A DNA stretch of 64,000 bases from Nostoc sp. 'Peltigera membranacea cyanobiont' 210A (GCF_002246015.1 NZ_NOLJ01000001.1:851196-915195), one strand, 5' to 3'. Shown: positions 45,001 to 54,618, counted from the stretch's first letter. Numbers and translations: made by a program. The notes: generated from the sequence alone by a model not told the origin.

Positions 45001-47302
45001 GTGCTAATAATTCTGATAACTGTGTTTCTCGTTGACTTTTTTCTAAAGTTGAAAAGTCGCTCACAGGAATGTCTATAGTCAAAGTGGGATGAATCAGTTG
45101 ATTATCACCCTCTGGGCTAAAAGTAGTTCGCAACGCTTCGTGACGATTGATAATTTCCTGAACAGCCTTACGTACTGCCAATAAATTGCCAGTCCCTCGC
45201 AGATGGATAGTTCTAGATTCGTTGTAAGCGCGGGAAACTTCATCTCCCATCTGTGCCAAAAACCACAGTTCTTTTTGTGCTGCCGTTAGGGGAATTTTGA
45301 GCGTTTTTGAAATCGCAGCAGGTGGTAAGAATTCCCCTTGTTGCATTTCTAATACGCTTTCCTTGACTGCCTTAATTACGTGTTCAATATCTGCATCGGT
45401 ATGCGCCGTAGACAGATAAAATGTTCGTCCTTCCCAGACATAAACGCCTTTTTCTAAGAGATGGTAGAAAAACAACTGACCAAACTTGAGGGGAAATGAG
45501 GCTATGAAACGAAACAGCGAACCAAAATGGACTACTTGAATTGGAACTTGTCTTTGTTCAAAGTAACTATTAAGAGTTTGGGCTAATTTCGTTGTTTTTT
45601 CAGATAACTCCTGCTGTAATTTCGGTCCACTATTTTTAATATGGTTGAGTGCAGCCCAAGCCGCCGCCATTACTAAAGGATGTTTGAAGAAAGTACCAGC
45701 AAATACTGTGGTTTCCGCTTGAGGATAAGAGCCATCTCCATAGTTCCACATCCCACCGTCGAGGGTATCCATTAAAGCTGCCTTGCCAGCTATAACTCCA
45801 ATTGGCATCCCAGCAGCAACGGCTTTACCGTATGTAGTCAAATCTGCTTGAATATTCCACAAGCCCTGAATCCCACCTGGATGCATCCGAAAACCGGTAA
45901 TCACTTCGTCGAAAATTAATACGGTTCCTGTTGCTTGAGTTAATTGTCTGAGTTGCAGCAGAAACTCTTTTGGTTGCAAATCTGGGCGACTGCTTTGTAT
46001 GGGTTCCACCAGAACTGCCGCCAGTTCGTAAGCATGAGTTTTCAGAATCTCTAAGGATTCAGGTTGCCCATAGTCAAGTACGATGACATCATCAGCAATG
46101 TATGATGGAATACCTATAGCTTTGGGGATAGAACGCCGCGTTCTTTCGCTGGTTGTTACTCCTCTTACCAAAACCCCATCATAAGTACCGTGATAAGAAC
46201 CAGCAAATAAAGCAATCTTAGAGCGTTTTGTAGTAGCCCGTGCTAGGCGGATTGCTGCCATCACCGCTTCTGTGCCATCGTTACAAAAAGCTGCCCGTTC
46301 TGCGCCTGTCAACTCACAAATTAACTCTGCAACCTGACCGGCAAGACGCGATTGTGGGCCGTGCAATATACCTTGCTTTATTTGTTCTTGAATAGCTTCG
46401 ATGACAAAAGATGGTGAATGACCAAATAAAAGCGCACCAAACCCCATAGAAATGTCTACATACTCTTGTCCATCAACATCCCAAAGTCTGGCTCCGTCTC
46501 CACGCTGTCCATGAATGGGATATAACATCTCTTTAATGGAGGGCAGGAAGCCTGTTATCGCCCTGCTATTGGCATGGTAGGAACGATAAGCTTGAGTAAG
46601 TCGTTTAGATTCGGGAGTAAGTTTGACAAAACGTGTAATTAAAGCATCTAAATGTTTTTGTTGACGGGGAGTTAACAGAGTCTTTGATTCTAACTGAAGA
46701 GGCTCAATTGTTTGGGTGATGAGTTGTTGATTAGACTCAGTTTGAATCGATGATGAACTTTCTGAAAAATCAGAGTTATTAATTAAAGATTGAGCAACTT
46801 GTCCTACCGATGAGATTGCTTTTTGTACAGGTAATATCTTCTTCGATGAACCTGCTTTTTGTAAAATGTCTAGCTGTTTGGACATCAACTCAAGCTGCTG
46901 TTCTATTACTTGTTCTAGTACTGTACCTGTTACAGATTTTTCATCTTCTTGTTCCAAGTTTTGGGTATCAGAAGTCTTTTCAGTATGTGTTTGTAGTATT
47001 GGGCTAAATGTAGATTCCTGAAAAGAAGGCTCTACAATCAGATTTTGTAGAGGTAGCTCTTGAGCTATATAAGTTCCTAATGCATGAATTGTTGATAAAT
47101 CTTCAAGCAATAAGCGAAAAGGAATATAAATACCTAACTCTTGTTGAATAGCACGGTTAATTTGCAACAAAATTAGAGAGTCAACACCCATCGCCAGAAA
47201 AGGAGTATGAATATCTATTCCAGATGATTTCACTCCTAATGACTCACTAACAATGTGTTTGAGTGTCGATATTATTTTTTTATATTGAGAATCTTCATTC
47301 AT
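42020..47302 (-). CDS. PKS/NRPS hybrid: ACP - aminotransferase - C - A(Ser) - PCP
   Basis: 1760 residues. ACP (about 10-85) has GVDSLILLQ, Ser about 39. An AMT domain (about 215-660) has ATYGKAVAAG (Lys about 492) and IFDEVITGFR. C (about 665-1100) has the canonical HHIVADGW (about 802). A (about 1140-1635) pocket residues read D-V-W-H-I-S-L-I-D-K, a serine code (EntF type). PCP Ser is in LGGHSLLLVK (about 1675). The ACP completes the upstream KS-AT protein. The AMT then turns the beta-keto group into a beta-amine, as in mycosubtilin-type AMT modules, before Ser is added. Calls rest on clear motifs; Ser has high confidence. Confidence 0.95.
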   Translation of the reverse strand: MNEDSQYKKIISTLKHIVSESLGVKSSGIDIHTPFLAMGVDSLILLQINRAIQQELGIYIPFRLLLEDLSTIHALGTYIAQELPLQNLIVEPSFQESTFSPILQTHTEKTSDTQNLEQEDEKSVTGTVLEQVIEQQLELMSKQLDILQKAGSSKKILPVQKAISSVGQVAQSLINNSDFSESSSSIQTESNQQLITQTIEPLQLESKTLLTPRQQKHLDALITRFVKLTPESKRLTQAYRSYHANSRAITGFLPSIKEMLYPIHGQRGDGARLWDVDGQEYVDISMGFGALLFGHSPSFVIEAIQEQIKQGILHGPQSRLAGQVAELICELTGAERAAFCNDGTEAVMAAIRLARATTKRSKIALFAGSYHGTYDGVLVRGVTTSERTRRSIPKAIGIPSYIADDVIVLDYGQPESLEILKTHAYELAAVLVEPIQSSRPDLQPKEFLLQLRQLTQATGTVLIFDEVITGFRMHPGGIQGLWNIQADLTTYGKAVAAGMPIGVIAGKAALMDTLDGGMWNYGDGSYPQAETTVFAGTFFKHPLVMAAAWAALNHIKNSGPKLQQELSEKTTKLAQTLNSYFEQRQVPIQVVHFGSLFRFIASFPLKFGQLFFYHLLEKGVYVWEGRTFYLSTAHTDADIEHVIKAVKESVLEMQQGEFLPPAAISKTLKIPLTAAQKELWFLAQMGDEVSRAYNESRTIHLRGTGNLLAVRKAVQEIINRHEALRTTFSPEGDNQLIHPTLTIDIPVSDFSTLEKSQRETQLSELLAREAQQIFHLEKGPLLNCRIVKLQEDHHLVILTNHHIVADGWSISILLRELAAIYSAECQGIASQLPQPMKWSEYALWQVQMQQSPEMAKAEAYWLSQFASSVPVLELPTDRTRPPIFSYTGARENLILDSTLYNSLKSLSVQRGYTLFTILLTAFITLLQRLTNQQDIVVGIASAGQSAIAGEYLVGHCVNLLPIRSQVVGNPRFTEYLSSIQQVLLDAYEYQIYPFIKLIENLKLPRDPSRTPLFTTGFNLDKAPLVSKSLKQEFEIAKNATSATKLDINLNILQTDSELVIELEYNTDLFDTQTIQRWLGHYVTLLEGVVANPEQPLAELPILTQTQQHQLLVEWNNTQTDYPGEYCIHELFEAQVERCLTTSHCVSTPDAIAVTFEDQHLSYRELNNRANQLAHYLRSLGVKPEVLVGICVERSLEMVVGLLAILKAGGAYLPLDPGYPQERLAFMLADAQVLVLLTQQRLVKDLPQNQAQVICLDYDTQAQMLEQNQENLVSGVQPSNLAYVIYTSGSTGKPKGVMNSHQALSNRLLWMQDAYELTANDRVLQKTPFSFDVSVWEFFWPLFTGARLVLAKPGGHQDSTYLIELITFEKITTLHFVPSMLQVFLEEPRLPKCSSIKRVICSGEALSFELQEKFFTRLDAQLYNLYGPTEAAIDVTFWNCQRDSKMPIVPIGRPIANTRIYILDKYLHPVPIGVPGELHIGGVGLARGYLHRPDLSNEKFIPSPFAPGERLYKTGDLARYRGDGNIEFLGRIDYQVKIRGFRIELGEIEARLNQHPKVREGVVVTWDDDLTDKRLIAYVIPQSDQELTVIELRSFLKDKLPEYMIPSAFVLLETLPLTPNGKLDRRSLPAPETLRPELEAVYVMPQTEIEQTIATIWQKFINIEKIGIHDNFFELGGHSLLLVKVNNQLREIFKIDLSMLDMFRYPTISSLAEFFSATKNQTSSLSEINISIEKIASGKSQQRKRLQKMKSVMNNQGVKEE

Positions 47303-47362
47303 AATATTTTACATTGTCTGACATTACTACTAACTAAAAAGTTAAGTTACTCTTGTATGAAA

Positions 47363-50338
47363 CTACATATCTTTTTCTAATAGTTCTAACTGCTGAAACA
47401 TAATAGAAATTTGACGAGTTATTATTTTTTTGGCAGGATTATCGCGTTTTTCATTTTTGTTACTCAAATGGAGAATATTGTTTTGCTGAGATTCAATAAG
47501 TAAATGTTGTGATTTATCTCCTAAATGATTTTGCTGACTACTAACTTTTTCATTCTCCAACTTTTGATTATTATGAGTGTTTTTTTCATTCAATTGATTT
47601 AACTCATTACCTATAGAAGACTCAACCCAGTATTTTTGTCGTTCAAAAGGGTAAGTCGCTAAAGGAAGTCGATGACATTTTTGATTGGCATAAAATCCTG
47701 ACCAATCCACTAGTATTCCGCACAGCCACAAATGTCCCAGAGTATTTAGTAAGAATGCAACATCAGATTGTTGGTCATGAGGATGACGTATGGAGCAAAG
47801 TGCCAAATGTCCTTGAGCTTGTTGTTTAGTTAAAGTACTTAAAGTGCGACCAGATCCAACTTCTAAAAAAATCCGATTTGGCTGTTTACACAATTCAGTA
47901 ATGCCATCGGCAAAACGCACTGATGACCGCAAATGTTTAGCCCAATAATTGTTATCTGTTGCTTCCTCTGGAGTAATCCAAGTGCCAGTTACGTTAGATA
48001 AAAAAGGAATTTTTGGGTGATTAAGATTGATTTTTGTGAATAACTTGGTAAATGGCTCAATAATAGAGTCCATCATTTGAGAATGAAAGGCATGGGAAGT
48101 ATGCAGAAAACGAGAGTCAATCCCTTGCTCGGTTAAGCGGTTTTGTAAATATTCAATCTCTGCGGTTGGGCCAGAAACTACACAGCGCTCTGGTGCGTTG
48201 ATGGCTGCTAAGGAAAGTTTATCACCTAGCATCTGCGTAACTTTTTTCTCAGGTAGCGCTACAGCCAGCATTGCTCCTGAAGGTAGTTGCTGCATCAGTT
48301 GTCCACGAGTAGCAACTAGCATCAATGCATCTGCTAAAGAAAATACTCCAGCTAAACAAGCAGCAACATATTCTCCTATACTGTGACCAATCATTGCACT
48401 AGGGCATACTCCCCTAGATAACCACAATTGTGCTAGAGCATATTCAATCGCGAACAACGCCGACTGAGTAACATGAGTTTGCGTTAACTGCTGTGTCGCC
48501 CATTGGGTCTGTTCTTGGCTGGGATAGAGAATAGTGCGTAAGTCTAACCCTAAAATAGGTTTAAGTTGTTCACAACAATAATCAACCTGTTCCCGGAAAA
48601 TTGGCTCAGTTTGGTATAACTCTCTACCCATGTCTATATACTGAGATCCCTGACCGGGAAACATAAACACAACTTCTGAATCACCTGGTTCTTGATAGTG
48701 CGTGAAAACTCGTTGCGTATCTTTTGCCTCTAAAACTTTGATTGCATCATCAAGGTCTTGACAAACTACCATCCGACGATAGTCAAAAGCTCGACGACCT
48801 ACCCCCAGAGTGTAAGCAACATCAGCTAAATTCAAATTAGGATGTTGCTGGAGATGTCTCACAATATTGGTTGTAGCAGTTTCGAGTGCTGATTCCGTTT
48901 TGGCTGACAAACACAACAGAAAGTATTCACTTTTGACTTTTGACTTTTGACTTTTAACTTGCAAAGGGGCTTCTTCTAGAATCACATGAGCATTAGTGCC
49001 GCCAATGCCAAAGGAACTGACTCCTGCACGTCTAGGGTGTCCGTTTGACTTCCATTCTGAGAGCTGATTATTAACATAAAAAGGGCTGTTAGCAAAATCA
49101 ATCTGAGGATTAGGCTGCTCAAAGTGCAAGGTGGGTGGTATTTGCTTGTGTTTGAGCGCGAGGACAGTTTTGATTAAACCTGCAACACCAGATGCAGTAT
49201 CTAGATGCCCGATATTCGTTTTTACCGAACCGATGGCGCAGAAATTCTTTTTCTGAGTTTTAGCGCCAAAAGATTTAGTTAACGCGGCAATTTCAATCGG
49301 ATCTCCTAAAACTGTGCCGGTGCCATGAGCCTCTACATAACTGACCATATCGGGTTCAATTCTGCTGATGGCAAGAGCCTCTGCAATCACCTTGGCTTGA
49401 CCATCGATACTGGGAGCTGTATAGCCAACTTTGGCAGCACCATCATTATTAATAGCTGAACCTTTAATCACAGCATGAATATAATCTCGATCGGCGATCG
49501 CATCTGCTAATCGTTTTAAAATGACTATACCTACACCATCACCACCAACTGTTCCTTGGGCCTTGGCATCAAAGGCGCGGCAGTGTCCATCGGGAGACAA
49601 AATCCCCCCCTCTTGATAAGCATAGCCAGTCTTTTTTAAGTTAGTTATCGAAACTCCACCTGCTAAGACCAGATCGGATTCACGATCTATTAAGCTTTGG
49701 CAGGCTAAATGAACAGCAACTAATGAACTAGAACATCCAGTTTGGATAGTGATAGCTGAACCCTTTAAATCTAATTTATAAGCAACTCGTGTAGTCAAAT
49801 TATCTGTACGATTATTATGTCTAATTTGGTCAAAACCAACTAATTTTATTAATTCAGGATTGGAAAAAAGATTGAATAAAAAGTAACTACTAATACTGGC
49901 ACTACCGTAGACACCAATTCGACCTTGATAAGTTTTAGAATCATAGCCAGCACTTTCCAAAGCTTCCCAAGCTGTTTCCAAAAAGAGGCGGTGCTGTGGA
50001 TCTATTATTTCTGCTGTTTTGGGAGAGTAATCAAAGAATCCAGCATCAAATAATTCTATATCTTCCAATATAGCTTTTGCTTTGACATAATTTGGATCAT
50101 TTATTGTAGTTTTCTCTACCCCAATTGATTCTAGCTCTTGGTCTGAAAAAAATGAAATTGCCTCCAAACCATTTTTTAAATTTTGCCAAAATTTATCCAA
50201 ATTACTGGCTTTAGGAAACCGTCCAGACATACCGACAATAGCTATGTCTAAATCACTTATTTGATTTTCTTTGAATTCATTATTATATGCCATGTGTAAA
50301 TTGTTGTTAGTAGGTTTTAGCAATCCTAATTTAGTCAA
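47363..50338 (-). CDS. Type I PKS: KS-AT without its own ACP
   Basis: 991 residues. KS has Cys in QTGCSSSLVAVH (about 202), VEAHGTGTVLGDP and NIGHLDTASG. AT has GHSIGEYV (about 651) and HAFH (about 750), predicting malonyl-CoA. After AT comes a polar Asn/Gln/Lys-rich tail of about 100 residues ending in a helix (SIMFQQLELLEKD) that could dock. The missing ACP is at the N-terminus of the next protein. No reductive domain, so a beta-keto group results for the aminotransferase. The start is uncertain: TTG 50338 has AGG five bases upstream inside the previous stop region, while ATG 50293 lacks a site. Heptamer repeats encode KSQKSKVKS in the KS-AT linker. Confidence 0.93.
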   Translation of the reverse strand: MTKLGLLKPTNNNLHMAYNNEFKENQISDLDIAIVGMSGRFPKASNLDKFWQNLKNGLEAISFFSDQELESIGVEKTTINDPNYVKAKAILEDIELFDAGFFDYSPKTAEIIDPQHRLFLETAWEALESAGYDSKTYQGRIGVYGSASISSYFLFNLFSNPELIKLVGFDQIRHNNRTDNLTTRVAYKLDLKGSAITIQTGCSSSLVAVHLACQSLIDRESDLVLAGGVSITNLKKTGYAYQEGGILSPDGHCRAFDAKAQGTVGGDGVGIVILKRLADAIADRDYIHAVIKGSAINNDGAAKVGYTAPSIDGQAKVIAEALAISRIEPDMVSYVEAHGTGTVLGDPIEIAALTKSFGAKTQKKNFCAIGSVKTNIGHLDTASGVAGLIKTVLALKHKQIPPTLHFEQPNPQIDFANSPFYVNNQLSEWKSNGHPRRAGVSSFGIGGTNAHVILEEAPLQVKSQKSKVKSEYFLLCLSAKTESALETATTNIVRHLQQHPNLNLADVAYTLGVGRRAFDYRRMVVCQDLDDAIKVLEAKDTQRVFTHYQEPGDSEVVFMFPGQGSQYIDMGRELYQTEPIFREQVDYCCEQLKPILGLDLRTILYPSQEQTQWATQQLTQTHVTQSALFAIEYALAQLWLSRGVCPSAMIGHSIGEYVAACLAGVFSLADALMLVATRGQLMQQLPSGAMLAVALPEKKVTQMLGDKLSLAAINAPERCVVSGPTAEIEYLQNRLTEQGIDSRFLHTSHAFHSQMMDSIIEPFTKLFTKINLNHPKIPFLSNVTGTWITPEEATDNNYWAKHLRSSVRFADGITELCKQPNRIFLEVGSGRTLSTLTKQQAQGHLALCSIRHPHDQQSDVAFLLNTLGHLWLCGILVDWSGFYANQKCHRLPLATYPFERQKYWVESSIGNELNQLNEKNTHNNQKLENEKVSSQQNHLGDKSQHLLIESQQNNILHLSNKNEKRDNPAKKIITRQISIMFQQLELLEKDM
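48931..48958. repeat. Heptamer tandem repeat inside the KS-AT coding region
   Basis: Three exact TTTTGAC units and a diverged TTTTAAC (plus strand) encode KSQKSKVKS on the minus strand, in the post-KS linker. Flanking TATTCAC may be a fifth, older unit. The sister PKS at 37263-42023 has an unrelated linker here. Confidence 0.8.
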
Positions 50339-50340
50339 TG

Positions 50341-53300
50341 TTACCTGGAGTGCGCTCTAGATTGCCTGGAAGCGGCACGACTCTGGGCACGTTGAGTGCT
50401 TTCCTCAAACGAAGGTATTTCGGTCTGCTTTTGCGTTAAATATTTAGCTAAAGAATTGATGGTTGGATGTTCAAATAAATTAATTACAGATATATTAGTA
50501 GGGAAAATTTCTCGTAGTTTGGCGTGAATTTGAACAAGCAGTAATGAATGACCACCAATATCAAAGAAATTATCATGAATGCCTACTTTCTCAACATGAA
50601 GCATCTGTTGCCAGATATTAGCGATCGCTTGCTCTACCTCATTTTGTGGTGGCTCATAAGTTGCTGCCAATTCTAGGCGATCGCCATTTGATTCTGAGAG
50701 CGCACTATGGTTAACTTTACCATTGGGTGTTAGTGGCAGAGCCTTTAACATGATGAAAGTTGAGGGCATCATGTATTCCGGTAGTTGCTGTCTCAAGAAT
50801 CTTTGTAGTTCGCTAACATTAAGTATTTGTTGTTGCTTAGAAACAATGTAAGCTACTAAAGATTTGTTGCCATTATCTTCCCGAACAGAAACTACAGCCT
50901 GTTGCACTTGCAGATGTTGACACAGTATGGTTTCAATTTCTCCAAGTTCAATGCGGAAGCCCCTAATTTTTACCTGGCGATCGACTCGCCCAATGAATTC
51001 AATATTACCGTCAGGTAAGTAACGAGCCATATCACCACTTTTGTATAAACGCGAACCCGTTGCAAAAGGATTAGGAATAAACTTTTCTGCCGTTATATCA
51101 GACTGATTGAGATAACCTCTGGCTAAACCCGCACCACCAATGTACAGTTCACCTGCTACACCAATGGGTACTGGTTGCAGCAGCTCATCCAGTAAATAAA
51201 TCTGCGTATTGGCAAGTGGACGACCAAGGGGTACTGTCTGCGTACTAATTTGCTGATTTTCAACTGCAAAGGTAGTAACCCCCACGGTGGCTTCTGTAGG
51301 GCCGTAGTGATTGAAGATTAAGCTGGATGGTGCTTGCTGCCGAATCTGTTCAATAAGTTGCCAGCTTGCAGCCTCGCCACCCAGAATTAGCTGCTGGCGC
51401 GGCAAGATGGAATCGGATGGTGCAGAGGCGAGAAGGGTCGCAAGGTGGGAGGGAACAATTTTGAGACAGTCGATCGGATGGGTGCGGCAGTATTTTGCCA
51501 AGGCTGCTGAGTCTGTAGCACACTCGATGGATAATATATGCAGACATCCGCCAGTGCAAAGAGCAGCAAAGATTCCAGTGTTACCTAAGTCGGCAGCTAA
51601 GGTGGAAACTGTGGCGAAGTTAGTTGTGGTTGATAAGTCTAACCTCTGTGTAATTCCGTGGAGGTAATTCAGTAGTTGTCGGTGTTCGATCGCAACTCCC
51701 TTCGGTTTACCAGTAGAGCCAGAGGTGAACAAGACATAAACTAAATTCTGGGCTGTTACTTCACTGGCGGGATTATCATCTTTGCGATCGGCAATGATAT
51801 CCCAATCTGTATCTAAGCAAACTATCTCAGCTACATCTGTTGGCAGGCTATCGACTAATCGTTGTTGTGTCAATATCACTGGTATTTCGATATCCTGCAA
51901 TCGGCTAGCAAAACCTTCCTTGGGTAAGGTTGGATCTAGTGGTAGATAAGCTCCACCAGCTTTCAGAATGCCCAAAAGTCCAATAATCATCAAGAGCGAT
52001 CGCTCTGTGCAAAGTCCTACTAAAACTTCCGGCTTGACTCCTCGCTGCTGCAAATAGTTAGCAAGTTGATTGGCTTTGCGGTTCAACTGTGCATAAGTTA
52101 GTTGTTGATCTTCAAAGACAATGGCAATTTTATCAGGTGTTTTTTGTACTTGTGCTTCAAATAATTGGTGAATACACTTATCTTGGAGATTGTCAAGATG
52201 TGTTTGATTAAATTCTACTAGTAATTGTTGGCGATCGCTAAAGCTGAGAATTTCTAATTGGCTGATTTTCTCTTCAGGATTAGCAGCTACACTTGTTAAT
52301 AAAGTTTGAAATTCTTTGGCTAGACGTTCAATAGTATCGGCTGAAAAATAATTGATATCGTAGTAGAATTCTGTCGTTAAAGAATGCTCGCTTTGAGTAC
52401 AAGTAAGTTTTATTTTAAATTGTTCAATACAACTGTAATATTGCTCAAGAGAAAATGATACGTCGCCAGCAACGAGTTTTTCTGGTAGTTGCTCAAACTC
52501 GAAACCGATGGGAAAAGCTAGGTGTTCATGATTTTCTATGGGTTCTGGCACAAAATAATCTTGCCATTCTGCACCCGCTTCTATAGTTTGATTAGCTAGT
52601 TCTAAAACTTCTCTAAAGCGTAAATCTGGTGTCAAATGGCTGTGAATTGGCAACCAAGTAGCAACAAGTCCTAATAAATTATATAGTTCTTCATAGTCTC
52701 TGCGATCGCTAGCCATACCAATAACGATATCTGGCTGTCTTGTAAGTCGCCAAATCAGCGTTTGCCAGCAAGCTAGTAAGACAACATCTGTGGAAGTATT
52801 ATACTTTTGAGCTAAGTTGGCAATCTTAGCTGTCACATCAAAAGTAATATCTAATCGACAGCAGTTTATCTCAAATTTTGATGGCTGTAATGGCTGCTTC
52901 TCAAAAGGTAACTTCAACGAAGCGAGTGTAGAAAGCTTTTGCTCATGCCAGTATTTTTTAGCTGTTTCTGCATCTTCATCTGTGAGTAATTGATTCTGCC
53001 ATTCTGAGAATTGCAGATATTGGACAACTTCTTCTGATAGTCTCTCACCTTGTAAGCAAGCAGAATATGAATTGCTGATTTCAGTTGCCAGATTTTTGAG
53101 TGTCCGGGTATCGGCACAAACTGAAGGTAAACTGATGATTAAACTGTACTTATGCACATCAAGTTTCAGTAGAGATATATGTAAAAGTGGCCCTTGCTCA
53201 AACTCGAACCTAAAACTACGTCCTTCCTGACAAAAATATGCAATTTTGCTTGAAAGTTCTTTCGGTTCCCAGTGAGTTAAATCAATCTCACGCCACGACA

Positions 53301-53544
53301 AAATACTGCTATTTCCTAAAACCATTATAGGAATTTTCATTCCAGGTAAGCAATGAAAAGTTGTACCCAAAATTCCGTGTCGAATAGCAACTTGTTCTAA
53401 AGCAGTTTTTAATATCTCTGGTTTAAGATTGCCTTCTAGAAGAAAAGCACATTGAGCTAAATAAGCTGAACTAGACTGCTGTAATAACCAAAGACGCTTT
53501 TGTTGAGTGGAAAGCTGAAACCCCTGAGTTATTTGATTTGACAT
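50341..53544 (-). CDS. NRPS: interface-like C* - A(Asp) - PCP
   Basis: 1067 residues from ATG 53544, the start that aligns with the other two C* proteins (QGFQLSTQQKRLW); a GTG at 53574 is also in frame. C* (about 8-430) has LPSVCADT (about 141) instead of HHxxxDG. A (about 460-955): pocket residues D-L-T-K-I-G-H-V-G-K, an aspartate code (standard DLTKVGHIGK). PCP Ser is in IGGHSLLLVQ (about 996). The upstream protein ends in C-hydroxylase, which would provide condensation and beta-hydroxylation for this residue. The gene ends 2 bases before the KS-AT start. Predicted to install beta-hydroxy-aspartate; Asp is strong, hydroxylation inferred. Confidence 0.93.
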   Translation of the reverse strand: MSNQITQGFQLSTQQKRLWLLQQSSSAYLAQCAFLLEGNLKPEILKTALEQVAIRHGILGTTFHCLPGMKIPIMVLGNSSILSWREIDLTHWEPKELSSKIAYFCQEGRSFRFEFEQGPLLHISLLKLDVHKYSLIISLPSVCADTRTLKNLATEISNSYSACLQGERLSEEVVQYLQFSEWQNQLLTDEDAETAKKYWHEQKLSTLASLKLPFEKQPLQPSKFEINCCRLDITFDVTAKIANLAQKYNTSTDVVLLACWQTLIWRLTRQPDIVIGMASDRRDYEELYNLLGLVATWLPIHSHLTPDLRFREVLELANQTIEAGAEWQDYFVPEPIENHEHLAFPIGFEFEQLPEKLVAGDVSFSLEQYYSCIEQFKIKLTCTQSEHSLTTEFYYDINYFSADTIERLAKEFQTLLTSVAANPEEKISQLEILSFSDRQQLLVEFNQTHLDNLQDKCIHQLFEAQVQKTPDKIAIVFEDQQLTYAQLNRKANQLANYLQQRGVKPEVLVGLCTERSLLMIIGLLGILKAGGAYLPLDPTLPKEGFASRLQDIEIPVILTQQRLVDSLPTDVAEIVCLDTDWDIIADRKDDNPASEVTAQNLVYVLFTSGSTGKPKGVAIEHRQLLNYLHGITQRLDLSTTTNFATVSTLAADLGNTGIFAALCTGGCLHILSIECATDSAALAKYCRTHPIDCLKIVPSHLATLLASAPSDSILPRQQLILGGEAASWQLIEQIRQQAPSSLIFNHYGPTEATVGVTTFAVENQQISTQTVPLGRPLANTQIYLLDELLQPVPIGVAGELYIGGAGLARGYLNQSDITAEKFIPNPFATGSRLYKSGDMARYLPDGNIEFIGRVDRQVKIRGFRIELGEIETILCQHLQVQQAVVSVREDNGNKSLVAYIVSKQQQILNVSELQRFLRQQLPEYMMPSTFIMLKALPLTPNGKVNHSALSESNGDRLELAATYEPPQNEVEQAIANIWQQMLHVEKVGIHDNFFDIGGHSLLLVQIHAKLREIFPTNISVINLFEHPTINSLAKYLTQKQTEIPSFEESTQRAQSRAASRQSRAHSR

Positions 53545-53657
53545 ACATTTCTTATTACTCTTGAGCAAGAACACACAATTTCACTAACCCACGCTGATTA
53601 ATGCCAATTCTCTAAAATACAAAAATATCGATTAAATCTGAATCTCTTAATTACGAA

Positions 53658-54452
53658 TTACGAACTAGTACAATTTAGTGCTTTTCGGCAAATGAAACAG
53701 GCACTTTCAAACCCTTTATCTACTCCCAAATCCTGTTTTAATTCAAACATACTAATTTCTGTAAATCCTACTTGTTCTAATACCGATTTAACATCTGGTA
53801 CTGAATAAGGTTTTAAGAAAAAACTCCTGTCTGAACGTTGCCATAGCCCATTTACTAATTCAAATATGGTAGTTTCCTTTCGACCAATTTTATTTTCTGT
53901 GTCATAACTCCAAATATCTACCCAGACATTATCATCTTTAACACCGCCACCCGACTCATTATTTTGCCACTCTAACTCACATAATTCTTCAATATATAAT
54001 TCAAAGGCAAAAATCCCGTTTTCTAATAAGGCATTATACACATTTTGTAATGCATTTTTTAGTTCATCAATGCTGAGGATATAGTTGAGAACAACATCTG
54101 TTGAAATAGCTGCGTGAAAAGTTGGTGTTAATTTAAAAAAGCGGGCATCATCTAGAATAAATTTAGCATCTGGTGCATTTTCACGAGCAACATTCAGCAT
54201 TCTTTCAGAACTATCAAGTCCAGTTACTTGATAACCTCTTTTTAGAAGCCGTTGGGCAACTTGTCCTGTGCCGCAACCAAGATCAAAAATCTGCGCTCCT
54301 TCGGGAATATTTTGGAGGATTAACTTGTCTATAAACTCCAACACAATATCGTGCCGTTCTAGTTGACTTTTCAAGTCATAAATAGAAGCGATCGCATCAT
54401 GATTATTATTGCGTTGTTTTGAAGAGATCAACTGTTTATCCTCCTGTTGCAT
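53658..54452 (-). CDS. SAM-dependent methyltransferase (class I), paralogue of 29371-30129
   Basis: 264 residues. Motif I IFDLGCGTGQVAQRL, then VTGLDSSERML, ILDDARFF and AISTDVVLNYIL. N-terminus is charged and without signal. It sits between two NRPS genes whose domains form one split module, so it is part of the pathway. Its target (e.g. an N-terminal amine, a hydroxyl or a backbone N) cannot be deduced. Confidence 0.85.
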   Translation of the reverse strand: MQQEDKQLISSKQRNNNHDAIASIYDLKSQLERHDIVLEFIDKLILQNIPEGAQIFDLGCGTGQVAQRLLKRGYQVTGLDSSERMLNVARENAPDAKFILDDARFFKLTPTFHAAISTDVVLNYILSIDELKNALQNVYNALLENGIFAFELYIEELCELEWQNNESGGGVKDDNVWVDIWSYDTENKIGRKETTIFELVNGLWQRSDRSFFLKPYSVPDVKSVLEQVGFTEISMFELKQDLGVDKGFESACFICRKALNCTSS

Positions 54453-54618
54453 AGTTGAACTTAAGACATTGCTAAATTATATTCTTGAATTCAAAAATTA
54501 AATTTTTAATTTCGAGGCTCTATCATTAAAAATGACGATCCCGCTTTGCTAAAAGAGTGCCAAAACTCCAATTTGTCGCTACGTCTCTGTGTTAAAAATT
54601 TCAGGTTTACCCTATTCA

